Origin: Hymenobacter metallicola
GTDB taxonomy: Bacteria > Bacteroidota > Bacteroidia > Cytophagales > Hymenobacteraceae
Length of the DNA stretch: 64,000 nt
Assembly (NCBI RefSeq): GCF_004745645.1
Contig: NZ_SRMB01000005.1
Span: 62,001-126,000, forward strand
Reading direction: 5' to 3'
Every line of letters begins with the position of its first letter. Within the stretch, counting starts at the first letter, position 1. The translations under genes and the position numbers were made by a program. This document shows positions 42,634-50,320 of the stretch, piece after piece. The notes below the pieces were generated by a model. The model saw nothing but the letters and a program-made list of their open reading frames with translations. It did no database searches and was not told the origin of the DNA.

Positions 42634-43101
42634 AAGGCAGAAAACGCGGTTTTGAACAAGGGCAAAAGTAGGTTTTTTTGAATAGGCTTTCGGATAAAAA
42701 CACGATTGATACGGCGGTGAAACCTCAAACTGCTTTTCGGGGTAAGCTATACGGTGCTGGTAGTGCATGGAAAGCGCGGGGGTCAATCCTGGCTGAAAAT
42801 GGAAGCCAGCAAGTACTTGGAAGGGCTTCGCACCAATCAGTTAAAAAAAATGTATCCCATTTGGCGGTTCGGGCGTATTACGCTAACATTGCGTAAGCAA
42901 GCCGGCCGCTGATGCCGGGCCCGCAGTCAGTTTTATTGCGCACGGCCCGATTTATCCCCAGCGCCTCCCCCTCGTAATTACCCCCGTTTCATTCCGTTAC
43001 TGTGCTTCCGCGCCGCCTTGCGGCTGCTTCTGTTGCCCGGATTGGCCTGTGTTGCTCTGTGTCGGTTTCGCCCCGCCCGTTTTTTCTCCCAGTTTTAGTG
43101 T
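42634..43101. other. Intergenic region between serS and rho
   Basis: About 470 bp. It holds the serS -7 element (42663-42670, minus), an inverted repeat TTACGC/GCGTAA at 42878-42896 and a C-rich, G-poor stretch (about 42955-43098) before rho, which looks like a Rho utilisation site. I see no gene in it. Confidence 0.6.
42663..42670 (-). promoter_or_regulatory. Candidate -7 element of serS
   Basis: The minus strand reads TACTTTTG, an exact TAnnTTTG match, 30 nt upstream of the serS ATG. Confidence 0.5.
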
Positions 43102-45264
43102 ATGTACAATATTGAAGAGTTGAAGGACCGTCTGCTTTCCGAGTTGAAGGAAATAGCGGAAGAACTGAACGTCGGTAACTTCAAAAAACTCAGCAAGCAG
43201 GATCTGATTTATAAGATTCTGGATCAGCAGGCCATCACGCCAGCCGACAAGCTCCCCAAAAAAGTGAAAACGGGTGACGATAAACCCGCGGCCACCGCGC
43301 CGTTGGCTTTCTCGGATGTAGCCGTAGCTGCGGCTCCGGCGGCGCCCGAACTGCCGGCTCCGGTAGCGGTAGCTCCCGCTCCCCGCACCAACTCCCGGGC
43401 CCCGCGAACCACCCCGCCCCGTCGCGACAATGGCGTAGCCCGTGCTACGGCCGCCGCTGCGGCTCCGGTTGCTGTAGCAGCCGAAGTTGTCGCCCCGGTA
43501 GCTGTGGAAGCCGCCCCAGTGGCAGCCGAAGTTGCTGCTCCTGCCGCTGAAACCCCGGCCCGGCCCATCAAGCCTTACCAGCGCCCCGAGCGCCGGAGCC
43601 GCTCGGAAGGGCGGAGCCGCGTAGAAGAAGCCCCAGCTGCAGTGGCTGCCCCAGCCGCTGAAGAGGTGAACAATTCGGCGGCCGAAGTGGCCGTTGCGGC
43701 GCCGGTAGAGGTGGAAGCCGTAGCAACGACCCCCGAAGCGGTAGTGGCACCCGCCCCACCGCGGGAGCCCCGTCCGGAGCAGACGAACGGCCAGCCTCGT
43801 GAGCAGCGGGAGAGCCGGGAAGATGGCCGGGAGCCCCGCAATTTCCGAGAGAACCGGGAGCCCCGCGAAGGCCGCGAGCCCCGGGAACAGCGGGCCGATG
43901 CGCCGCGCGAATACCGCAATGATGTTGTGCGTGAGCCCCGGGAAGGCCGTGAGGGCCGGGAGCCGCGCGAGCCGCGCCCCCTGCGCGACACGCCCCGTGA
44001 ACTGCGGGAGCCCCGCCCGGAGCGGGAAGGCCGCGAAGGACGGCGGGAAGACCGGTTTGCCGCTCGGGACCAGCAGCGGCAGCTGCGTCAGGGCGGTGAG
44101 CCGCGGCCTCAGGGTGAGCAGGCTCAGCAGCGCCCCCGCAACGATTTTGACATTGTAATTCCCAGCGAAGGTACACTGGAAATGATGCCCGACGGCGGCT
44201 ACGGCTTCCTTCGCTCGCCCTTCTACAACTACCTCGCCTCGCCGGATGACATTTATGTGGCTCCGCAGCAGGTAAAGCAGTTTGGCCTGAAAGCTGGCGA
44301 CACGGTAAAATGCACAATCCGCCCCCCGCGGGAAGGTGAAAAGTACTTTGCCCTGGTTGGCGTAGAAGGCATTAACGGCCGGACACTGGAGGAAGCCCGG
44401 GACCGTATCCCGTTCACCAACCTCACGCCGCTGTTTGCCGAAGAGCGGCTGAAGCTGTCGACCAAGTCGAGCCAGCTGAGCACCCGCATTCTGGACCTGT
44501 TTGCCCCCATTGGCAAAGGCCAGCGCGGGTTGATTGTGGCCCAGCCCAAAACCGGTAAAACGGTGCTGCTGCAGGAAATTGCCAACTCGATTTCCGAAAA
44601 CCACCCCGAGGTCTACCTCATCATCCTGTTGATTGATGAGCGCCCGGAAGAAGTAACGGACATGGCCCGCTCGGTGAAAGCCGAAGTGCTGAGCTCCACC
44701 TTCGACGAAACGGCCGACCGCCACGTGAAAATTGCCAGCATTGCGCTGGAAAAAGCCAAGCGCCTGGTAGAGTGCGGCCACGACGTGGTGATTCTACTCG
44801 ACTCGATTACCCGCTTGGCTCGTGCTTATAACACGGTGCAGCCCGCTTCGGGCAAGATTCTGTCGGGTGGTGTGGACGCTAATGCCCTGCATAAGCCTAA
44901 GCGCTTCTTCGGTGCGGCCCGCAACGTGGAAAACGGCGGCTCGTTGACCATCATTGCTACGGCCCTGATTGAAACCGGCTCCAAGATGGACGAGGTTATC
45001 TTCGAGGAATTCAAGGGTACCGGCAACATGGAACTGCAGCTGGACCGCAAGCTGGCCAACAAGCGTATCTTCCCGGCCATCGACGTGCCGGCCTCGGGTA
45101 CCCGTCGCGAGGACCTGCTCATGAATAAAGACGAGTTGAACCGCATCTGGGTGCTGCGCAAGTTCATGGCCGACATGACCGCCTCGGAGGCCATGGAGTT
45201 CTTGAAGGACCGCATGAAAGGCACCAAGGACAACGAAGAGTTCCTGATGTCGATGAACGGCTAA
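43102..45264 (+). CDS. rho: Transcription termination factor Rho, with a long disordered insert
   Basis: 720 residues. The Rho N-terminal domain is about 1-45 (MYNIEELKDRLLSELKEIAE), the RNA-binding OB fold about 346-430 (GYGFLRSPFYNYLASPDDIY, GDTVKCTIRPPREGEKYF), and the ATPase core follows with the P-loop QPKTGKT (about 482-488), Walker B LIILLIDERPEEV and the R-loop region. Between them a 300-residue Ala/Pro- and then Arg/Glu-rich low-complexity insert (about 50-345) is present; a similar region in Bacteroides Rho is reported to drive phase separation. It forms hexamers that pull nascent RNA and end transcription. A hairpin terminator follows. Much longer than the E. coli protein (419). 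Confidence 0.97.
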   Translation: MYNIEELKDRLLSELKEIAEELNVGNFKKLSKQDLIYKILDQQAITPADKLPKKVKTGDDKPAATAPLAFSDVAVAAAPAAPELPAPVAVAPAPRTNSRAPRTTPPRRDNGVARATAAAAAPVAVAAEVVAPVAVEAAPVAAEVAAPAAETPARPIKPYQRPERRSRSEGRSRVEEAPAAVAAPAAEEVNNSAAEVAVAAPVEVEAVATTPEAVVAPAPPREPRPEQTNGQPREQRESREDGREPRNFRENREPREGREPREQRADAPREYRNDVVREPREGREGREPREPRPLRDTPRELREPRPEREGREGRREDRFAARDQQRQLRQGGEPRPQGEQAQQRPRNDFDIVIPSEGTLEMMPDGGYGFLRSPFYNYLASPDDIYVAPQQVKQFGLKAGDTVKCTIRPPREGEKYFALVGVEGINGRTLEEARDRIPFTNLTPLFAEERLKLSTKSSQLSTRILDLFAPIGKGQRGLIVAQPKTGKTVLLQEIANSISENHPEVYLIILLIDERPEEVTDMARSVKAEVLSSTFDETADRHVKIASIALEKAKRLVECGHDVVILLDSITRLARAYNTVQPASGKILSGGVDANALHKPKRFFGAARNVENGGSLTIIATALIETGSKMDEVIFEEFKGTGNMELQLDRKLANKRIFPAIDVPASGTRREDLLMNKDELNRIWVLRKFMADMTASEAMEFLKDRMKGTKDNEEFLMSMNG

Positions 45265-45281
45265 GCCGGATATAAAAGAAC

Positions 45282-45318
45282 GAAAAAGCCAGTGGAACCA
45301 TGTTTCACTGGCTTTTTC
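45282..45318 (+). terminator. Terminator after rho
   Basis: Stem GAAAAAGCCAGTG/CACTGGCTTTTTC extended by GAAC/GTTT. An in-frame ATG of the next frame lies inside it and is therefore not the start of the following gene. Confidence 0.85.
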
Positions 45319-45380
45319 ATTTCATGCCGCCCAAACTTTTACCTTCTTTGCCGGTCTTACTGCTTTTGCCAATACCTGAT

Positions 45381-46052
45381 ATGGAACAAACCCCCGACCT
45401 GCCCGAACTGCTGTACATTTTTGACCCGCTGTGCGGCTGGTGCTACGGCATGAGCCCGGTCGTGGAGCGTATCCAAAACGAGTTTGCCGGCCGCCTGACG
45501 GTATCAGTGCTCAGCGGCGGCATGGTGACGGGCGAAAACGTGGGCCCCATCCGGCACGACTGGGACTATATCAGCGGGGCACTGGCCCAGGTGGAAAAGG
45601 TGGCCGGCGTTAGCTTCGGGCCCGCCTTTCGGGCGCTGGGTGCCGAGGGCAGCTACATCCAGGATTCGGAGCCGCCTTGCCGGGCCCTGACTGTCTTTCG
45701 CCAGCTCGACCCTTACAACCAGACGGCCAGCTTTGCCCACGCCTTGCAGCAGGCGTACTTCGGGGAAGGCAAAAATCTGAACGACTCGGCAACTTACGAG
45801 GTGCTGGCCGCTGACTTTGGCTTGAACGTAGCCGAGTTCAGCCGGCGACTGGCCTTGCCCGAAACCGCCCACGCGACGCGCCAGGAGTTTGCGGCGGTGG
45901 CTCGAATTGGGGTGCAGGGGTTTCCTACCAGTATTTTGCGCGTGGGCAACCAAGGTTACCTCCTTGCCCGCGGCTTTATGCCCTACGAGGCCTTTGCCAG
46001 CAGCCTGGAGCAGGCTATGCAGCAGGCCGCCGAAGAGCACGGAAACCAGTAG
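45381..46052 (+). CDS. DsbA family protein (FrnE-like thioredoxin-fold oxidoreductase)
   Basis: 223 residues from MEQTPDLPELLY at 45381; the ATG at 45300 falls inside the terminator hairpin of rho. The thioredoxin fold carries CGWC in DPLCGWCYGM (about 17-25) and a late cis-Pro loop (GVQGFPTSIL, about 176-185), with the alpha-helical insert between. It resembles the DsbA/FrnE-type proteins of Bacteroidota, cytoplasmic and possibly acting on thiols or as an isomerase; no signal peptide. Partner unknown. Confidence 0.9.
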   Translation: MEQTPDLPELLYIFDPLCGWCYGMSPVVERIQNEFAGRLTVSVLSGGMVTGENVGPIRHDWDYISGALAQVEKVAGVSFGPAFRALGAEGSYIQDSEPPCRALTVFRQLDPYNQTASFAHALQQAYFGEGKNLNDSATYEVLAADFGLNVAEFSRRLALPETAHATRQEFAAVARIGVQGFPTSILRVGNQGYLLARGFMPYEAFASSLEQAMQQAAEEHGNQ

Positions 46053-46057
46053 AGCCG

Positions 46058-46678
46058 CTAGCCGCCCTGGCTCGGCAGATGCACTACCTGCTTTTTCAGC
46101 GGCGACCAGACAATCCGCTTGCGGTCTTCCTTGCCAACCAGATACTGGAAGCTCATGGCGTCGGGGCGCTTGCGTAGGTCGTCCCAGGTGGCGCGGTCCA
46201 GGTCGCCGGGCGTGTAGGTGTCTTGGGAGCCCACGGCGGGCTTGCGGAAGTTTGGCTCGGCGAAAAGGTTGTCGATTCGGCGGCGAACAAAGGCCTCGCG
46301 CTCGGCTTGGGTGGCCGTAGCGGTTTTCATCTCATACACCATCGAGGCTTCCAGATCAGCCGGGCTCAGCATCTCGCGGAAGATGACCTGCCCGGCCGCA
46401 TCCGTAATCGTAAAGGAAACCTGCCCGTTGAGCACCGAAGTACCGCGCAGCACGGCCGTAAAGAGGTCGGGAGAGCCGGGTGAAGAAAAAACGTGGCGTT
46501 GTCGCACTACCTTCAACGTATCCGACTGAGCCGTCACATTCTGCGCCCGGGCCGTATCCAGCGGCTCGGCTGCCGTGGCCACGGAGTCGGTGGTGGTGGC
46601 ACTCGTGGTCTGCGACGAATCGGAGGTAGAGCAGGCACTAGACAAAGTCAGCAGTGAAAGCAAAGCGAGTGTACGCAT
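46058..46678 (-). CDS. Lipoprotein of unknown function
   Basis: 206 residues. Signal with lipobox LTLSSAC (Cys about 16), a Ser/Thr-rich linker (about 17-50), then a beta-rich domain (VVRQRHVFSSPGSPDLF, FTITDAAGQVIFREML) and a C-terminal helical part (AEREAFVRRRIDNLFAEPNF). I recognise no family. It ends 5 bp from the convergent DsbA-like gene and 73 bp downstream of the UbiA gene on the same strand, so it may be in the UbiA/methyltransferase unit. Outer-membrane or periplasmic. Confidence 0.78.
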   Translation of the reverse strand: MRTLALLSLLTLSSACSTSDSSQTTSATTTDSVATAAEPLDTARAQNVTAQSDTLKVVRQRHVFSSPGSPDLFTAVLRGTSVLNGQVSFTITDAAGQVIFREMLSPADLEASMVYEMKTATATQAEREAFVRRRIDNLFAEPNFRKPAVGSQDTYTPGDLDRATWDDLRKRPDAMSFQYLVGKEDRKRIVWSPLKKQVVHLPSQGG

Positions 46679-46751
46679 AGTCGTTGAAGGCGCTTATAGG
46701 TGGTAATTGCTGCGCAATACGTACCGTTTGGCTTTCCTGTTGAGCCACGAG

Positions 46752-47630
46752 CTACACATAGCTTAGAATCAGCATCACCAGAAAAGCACCGCTCAGGCAT
46801 AAGGATGATACCTGATTCATCCGCATGGTATGCTCATAATCGGCGGCGGCTGGGTTGTGCCACACGGCCCAGGCCCAGCGCGTAAACAGAAAGACGACCG
46901 GACCGGTGGCAACCAGGAAAATCAGCAGGTTGCGCAGTTCGTGGCGCAGCCAATACGCTATAGCCATCAGTACTGCCCCGGCCAGCAGGCCCACGCCCGC
47001 AAAAAGGAAGGTGCCCCGAATGCCGAGCCACAGGCTGAGGGTCTGGTCGCCGCGCTGCCGGTCTTCCTGGTGCTGATATACCTGCGTGAGCGGGTAGGAG
47101 CCGCACAGAAACAGGGTGCTGACCAAGGCCAGCAGCAAGTTAGAGGATTCCAGAATAGCGCCTGTGGGTGCTCCAACCCCGACCTGGGTCATCAGGAAGG
47201 TAAAGGCCCCTTGAAAAACGACGACCACTGCAGTGCTCAGAAACGGGTACTTCTTAAGCCGGACTCCTTCGTAGCTATAGGCTTTGGAAACGAGCAGATA
47301 CACGGCTACCAGCGCGGCAAACAGCGGCGACAACAAGGCCGCTCCCAGCACGGCCAACGCGTCGAACAGCCAGACCAGGTGAATTAACTCCTCGGATACC
47401 TTCGGGGGGCGCTTGAGGCCGCCAATGCTGCCTTCGTCCCGGTCGTAGTAGGAGTTGTAGCCGTTGGAGGCCGGATACACCAGCAGGTGCAGAATCAGGA
47501 ATACGGCGGCGGCTCGCCCCGGTGCCACCGCCTGGGGCAGGGCACTAAGCCCAAACCAGTACACCGGCATCAGGTAGATGGAAAAGGGGATGCGCAGCAG
47601 CGGCAGCGCCCGGCGGTAAGCAAGCAGCAT
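46752..47630 (-). CDS. UbiA family prenyltransferase
   Basis: 292 residues with about eight to nine membrane helices. The first metal/diphosphate motif is in NGYNSYYDRDEGSIGG (about 57-72; N-x-x-D-type acidic cluster) and the second in YQHQEDRQRGDQTL (about 187-200). UbiA enzymes move a prenyl group to an aromatic or other acceptor in the membrane. The downstream partner in the same orientation is a lipoprotein; upstream by 40 bp is a methyltransferase. In Bacteroidota, UbiA plus methyltransferase pairs are often found in operons with a type III polyketide synthase, which is not in this window. Acceptor unknown. Confidence 0.9.
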   Translation of the reverse strand: MLLAYRRALPLLRIPFSIYLMPVYWFGLSALPQAVAPGRAAAVFLILHLLVYPASNGYNSYYDRDEGSIGGLKRPPKVSEELIHLVWLFDALAVLGAALLSPLFAALVAVYLLVSKAYSYEGVRLKKYPFLSTAVVVVFQGAFTFLMTQVGVGAPTGAILESSNLLLALVSTLFLCGSYPLTQVYQHQEDRQRGDQTLSLWLGIRGTFLFAGVGLLAGAVLMAIAYWLRHELRNLLIFLVATGPVVFLFTRWAWAVWHNPAAADYEHTMRMNQVSSLCLSGAFLVMLILSYV

Positions 47631-47670
47631 AAAGCAAATGTAGACGTTCGGGCCAAACCCACTGGTTAGC

Positions 47671-48459
47671 CTACTTCGGATAGCCCACCAGATAGGTTAC
47701 CTCGGGCCCCCAGCTGTGGCGCACTTTGCCCGCCTGCCAGTGAAATTGCTGGCCGGGGTCGGCACGGCGGGCCAGCTCCAGCAGCTGGGCCGGCGGATAC
47801 ATGCGCAGAATTGAAACGGTGCCATCCCAGATAGTGAAGAGAGGAATAAGTGGCACAACGTAGGTGAAAAACAGCCGGCTGAGCCGGAAAGGGCGCATAA
47901 AGGGCGTAATCAGCAACTGGGCCACGGGCAGCACCGTCCAGGCCAACAGAATTTCGAGCCAGTGCTTGCCCGCGCCTTCAAACACGCCAATGCCCGAGTT
48001 CTGGCGCACGGCATCGGCCAGCATAGCCTCGGCGGCAGGGGGGGAGAAGTGGTGAAAAGCAGAAAAAATAGTGCGAAAACCCACCAGCCCGGGCGGCACC
48101 GCCAGGGCATTTACCGGGACGGGCTCAAAGTCGATGACCGGGGCATTGCGCTGGGCCAGCAGCTGCCAGGCGGCGGGCTGCGGATACAAATCAGTAAGGG
48201 TGACGCGCAACTGCTGCAACTCGGGGTATTGGCGCAAGGCCAGCGTCACGCCCTCGGTACCGCCCCCGGCCCCGGCCCCTAGTTCTACGAGCCGCTGCTG
48301 CCCCGTGGCTTGCAGGGCCTCCCGAAGCAGGGGCACAATGGGCTGGTAGGTATTCAGGGCACTAATCATAAAGCGCAGGTAGTCCATCATGCCAGCCCTG
48401 ATGACCCCGGGAAACCAGGGCAGGTCTTCAAATTCAAATAGCTGGAGGCGCAGGCGCAT
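47671..48459 (-). CDS. Class I SAM-dependent methyltransferase, membrane-associated
   Basis: 262 residues. The SAM-binding motif is LVELGAGAGGGTEGVTLAL (about 57-75), with the acidic loop LTDLYPQPAAW and the post-core IFSAFHHFSP. A hydrophobic C-terminal segment (about 180-215; LLAWTVLPVAQLLITPFM, LFFTYVVPLIPLF) suggests membrane contact, which fits a substrate made by the UbiA enzyme next to it (40 bp). Its start lies inside the end of the upstream membrane-protein gene (overlap 48434-48459), so translation is likely coupled. Substrate unknown. Confidence 0.88.
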   Translation of the reverse strand: MRLRLQLFEFEDLPWFPGVIRAGMMDYLRFMISALNTYQPIVPLLREALQATGQQRLVELGAGAGGGTEGVTLALRQYPELQQLRVTLTDLYPQPAAWQLLAQRNAPVIDFEPVPVNALAVPPGLVGFRTIFSAFHHFSPPAAEAMLADAVRQNSGIGVFEGAGKHWLEILLAWTVLPVAQLLITPFMRPFRLSRLFFTYVVPLIPLFTIWDGTVSILRMYPPAQLLELARRADPGQQFHWQAGKVRHSWGPEVTYLVGYPK

Positions 48460-48970
48460 GGGAGGTCTGGGAGGAGGAAGGAAAAGCGGAACGCAGATAA
48501 GAACGATTAGCCCACAGCGTAACCAGGTAGGCCGCCAGAATCCAGGACCGGCATGTTTTCAGGGCCCAGAACCAGTTCACATCTACGAATTCTGACCCGG
48601 CTTCCTGAAGGGTGGGTACGGGTAAAAAAGCCCCCAGGGTTACGCCCATCAGCAGCCAGGCCCAGCGTTGCCAGGCAGGCCTGCGGGGGCCGTAGCGGCG
48701 TAGCCCGGCCAGCGTGGCGAATAGAACCAGGAATGCCGGCCAGGATAACCACAGGGCGAGGTAGGTAACGAAGCCTAAGGTTCCCAGCAGTTTTTCTATT
48801 TCTTCCACAAAATTGACCTGCTCACCATTTGTATCGGACAAACTGGCTGACAAGAGCACCCACAGTAGCGTACCTAACACCAGAATAAGTATATACTGGC
48901 CTACTGCGGCTAATACCAATCGGCCTATCGGTAGCCAGCGGTTAGTAGTCGACGGGGCTACATAATCCAT
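48434..48970 (-). CDS. Membrane protein, unknown function
   Basis: 178 residues from MDYVAPSTT (the frame is open 31 codons further up). Three to four membrane helices (about 18-42, 66-84, 97-110, 135-155) and a polar C-terminal tail. It overlaps the methyltransferase start by 26 bp. It is divergent from the regulon gene at 49062, separated by 91 bp that contain the regulatory palindrome at 49034-49048, so it may be controlled by the same regulator. No family recognised. Confidence 0.75.
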   Translation of the reverse strand: MDYVAPSTTNRWLPIGRLVLAAVGQYILILVLGTLLWVLLSASLSDTNGEQVNFVEEIEKLLGTLGFVTYLALWLSWPAFLVLFATLAGLRRYGPRRPAWQRWAWLLMGVTLGAFLPVPTLQEAGSEFVDVNWFWALKTCRSWILAAYLVTLWANRSYLRSAFPSSSQTSHAPAPPAI

Positions 48971-49030
48971 AGCGCAGGAAAATTTGAAAAATGTTAATCC
49001 GGTTAGGCTTGCAATATATCGGTTGTCTAC

Positions 49031-49048
49031 TAGCTTTGCATCACAAAG
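49031..49048. promoter_or_regulatory. Operator site 1 of the CTTTG-N5-CAAAG regulon, overlapping a -7 element
   Basis: CTTTG (49034-49038), spacer CATCA, CAAAG (49044-49048), upstream of the gene at 49062. Its left arm is part of TAGCTTTG (49031-49038), an exact -7 consensus, so a bound protein would block transcription. Same architecture as sites 2 and 3 near 50028 and 50283. Confidence 0.7.
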
Positions 49049-49061
49049 TGCTCTGAAAGAC

Positions 49062-49715
49062 ATGAAGCCAGCTACCGATCCACTTGCTCAACTCACCGAG
49101 ATTCGCGCCATTATGGAGCGGTCCTCCCGCTTCTTGTCGCTCAGTGGCCTCTCAGGGGTGGGCGCCGGGGTAGTGGCGCTGGCCGGGGCCGCCGTTGGGC
49201 ATTGGTACCTGCAAGCTCACTTTGGCCAGCAAGGCTTCCTGAGTTTGATGGTTGGCTCAGAAGAGCGGCGGCAGACGGCCTTGCCCTTTTTGCTGGGCTT
49301 GGCCGTGGGCATGATTGGGCTGGCGCTGCTGGTGGCCTTCTATTTTACCTGGCGCCGGACCAACCGGGAAGGCCGCACTCTTTGGGATGCGCCGGCCCGC
49401 CGCCTGGCCCTGAGCCTGGCCCTGCCGCTGGTAGCCGGTGGGTTGTTCTGCCTGGGGTTGTATCTTCGCGGCGCGGCTTCGTTTGTTGTGCCGGGTTTGC
49501 TGTTGTTTTACGGCCTTGCCCTGCTCAACGCCAGCAAATATACCCTCGATGAAATTCGTCTGCTGGGCCTCACCCAGATGGCCCTCGGTTTGGTAGCCAT
49601 TCTGCTGCCCGGCTGGGGTCTGATTTTCTTTGCCCTGGGTTTCGGACTGGGCCATATTGGCTACGGTCTTCTTATGTACAACCGCTACGAACGCGCGCCC
49701 CGGCCCACGCTGTGA
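49062..49715 (+). CDS. Membrane protein of the regulon, unknown function
   Basis: 217 residues from ATG 49062 (MKPATDPLAQLTEIRAIMERSS); the in-frame ATG at 48984 lies upstream of the operator and the -7 element. A short cytoplasmic N-terminus precedes about six membrane helices (about 25-45, 70-90, 104-122, 131-152, 165-182, 186-205). I recognise no named family. Its stop codon overlaps the start of the winged-helix regulator (GTGA), which is a sign of coupled translation: the two are a functional pair. Confidence 0.85.
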   Translation: MKPATDPLAQLTEIRAIMERSSRFLSLSGLSGVGAGVVALAGAAVGHWYLQAHFGQQGFLSLMVGSEERRQTALPFLLGLAVGMIGLALLVAFYFTWRRTNREGRTLWDAPARRLALSLALPLVAGGLFCLGLYLRGAASFVVPGLLLFYGLALLNASKYTLDEIRLLGLTQMALGLVAILLPGWGLIFFALGFGLGHIGYGLLMYNRYERAPRPTL

Positions 49716-50011
49716 AACACCTCATCCATACGCTCAATAAGGCTTTCGACAACCGGGTGCGGTTGGGCGTCATGGCAGTGCTCATGGCCAACGAAGCCGT
49801 GAGCTTTAATGACCTGAAGGAAGCCCTCGACCTAACCGATGGTAACTTGGCCAGCCACGTATCGGCCTTGGAAAAAGCAGGCTATGTACTGGTCAATAAG
49901 CAGTTTGTCGGCAAGAAGCCCAATACTACGTATCAGGCTACCAAAGAGGGGAAAAGCGCCTTTCAAGACCATCTTACTGCCCTCGAAAAGCTGCTGCGGG
50001 GTTCTCCGTAG
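49712..50011 (+). CDS. Winged-helix transcriptional regulator
   Basis: 99 residues with a GTG start that overlaps the preceding stop (GTGA). A single winged-helix domain: RVRLGVMAVLMANEAVSFND, then LKEALDLTDGNLASHVSALEKAGYV and the wing FVGKKPNTTYQAT. It is of the small MarR/ArsR-like kind (HTH_34) that Bacteroidota encode next to membrane proteins. Three copies of CTTTG-N5-CAAAG around its operon and its neighbours are the most likely targets, including its own promoter. Effector unknown; perhaps its partner membrane protein senses the signal. Confidence 0.9.
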   Translation: MKHLIHTLNKAFDNRVRLGVMAVLMANEAVSFNDLKEALDLTDGNLASHVSALEKAGYVLVNKQFVGKKPNTTYQATKEGKSAFQDHLTALEKLLRGSP

Positions 50012-50027
50012 TCTTTTTTTATGGATA

Positions 50028-50046
50028 AACTTTGAAATACAAAGTT
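50028..50046. promoter_or_regulatory. Operator site 2 of the CTTTG-N5-CAAAG regulon
   Basis: AACTTTG-AAATA-CAAAGTT, followed by TTCTTTTAA-type sequence, 20 bp upstream of the small ORF at 50066. 25 bp (50029-50053) are identical to the start of site 3. Confidence 0.8.
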
Positions 50047-50065
50047 CTTTTAAAATGCCCAGCTT

Positions 50066-50251
50066 ATGCCTTCTCCTATGCTTCCCGACCTTGTTCCTGC
50101 TACTCCGTCCTGGCTGATGCTCGGCCTCGACACCCTGGTACTGTGGGTGCTGATTCTGGCCATGAGTCTGCTATTACTCCTGAATTGGGGGTGGGAGCTG
50201 GCGCTGAGAATCTGTTGGCCCATGGCTCCCGCAACTTCCGCAGAAAACTAG
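50066..50251 (+). CDS. Small one-helix membrane protein
   Basis: 61 residues, MPSPMLPDLVPATPSWLMLG then a clear membrane helix (about 20-42) and a short tail. Preceded by operator site 2, followed by a T-rich stretch and site 3. It has no similarity I recognise. Its reality rests on position between two identical operators and on the membrane-helix composition; a non-coding function of the stretch is not excluded. Confidence 0.5.
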   Translation: MPSPMLPDLVPATPSWLMLGLDTLVLWVLILAMSLLLLLNWGWELALRICWPMAPATSAEN

Positions 50252-50282
50252 GGAGACTCTTTTTTTTGTTTTTTGTCTTTAT

Positions 50283-50299
50283 ACTTTGAAATACAAAGT
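50283..50299. promoter_or_regulatory. Operator site 3 of the CTTTG-N5-CAAAG regulon
   Basis: ACTTTG-AAATA-CAAAGT, 21 bp upstream of the DUF4173 start and preceded by a T-rich stretch (50260-50281). Shares 25 identical bases with site 2. Confidence 0.8.
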
Positions 50300-50320
50300 T
50301 CTTTTAAGCATTACGCAGCA

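Noticed and set aside
42997..44781. 594-codon frame on the minus strand opposite rho
   Set aside because: Antisense to rho; repetitive Gly/Arg composition mirrors the repetitive Ala/Arg coding of the rho insert.
45300..45380. Earlier ATG of the DsbA-like gene
   Set aside because: It lies inside the rho terminator hairpin and encodes a Leu/Pro-rich extension not typical of the family.
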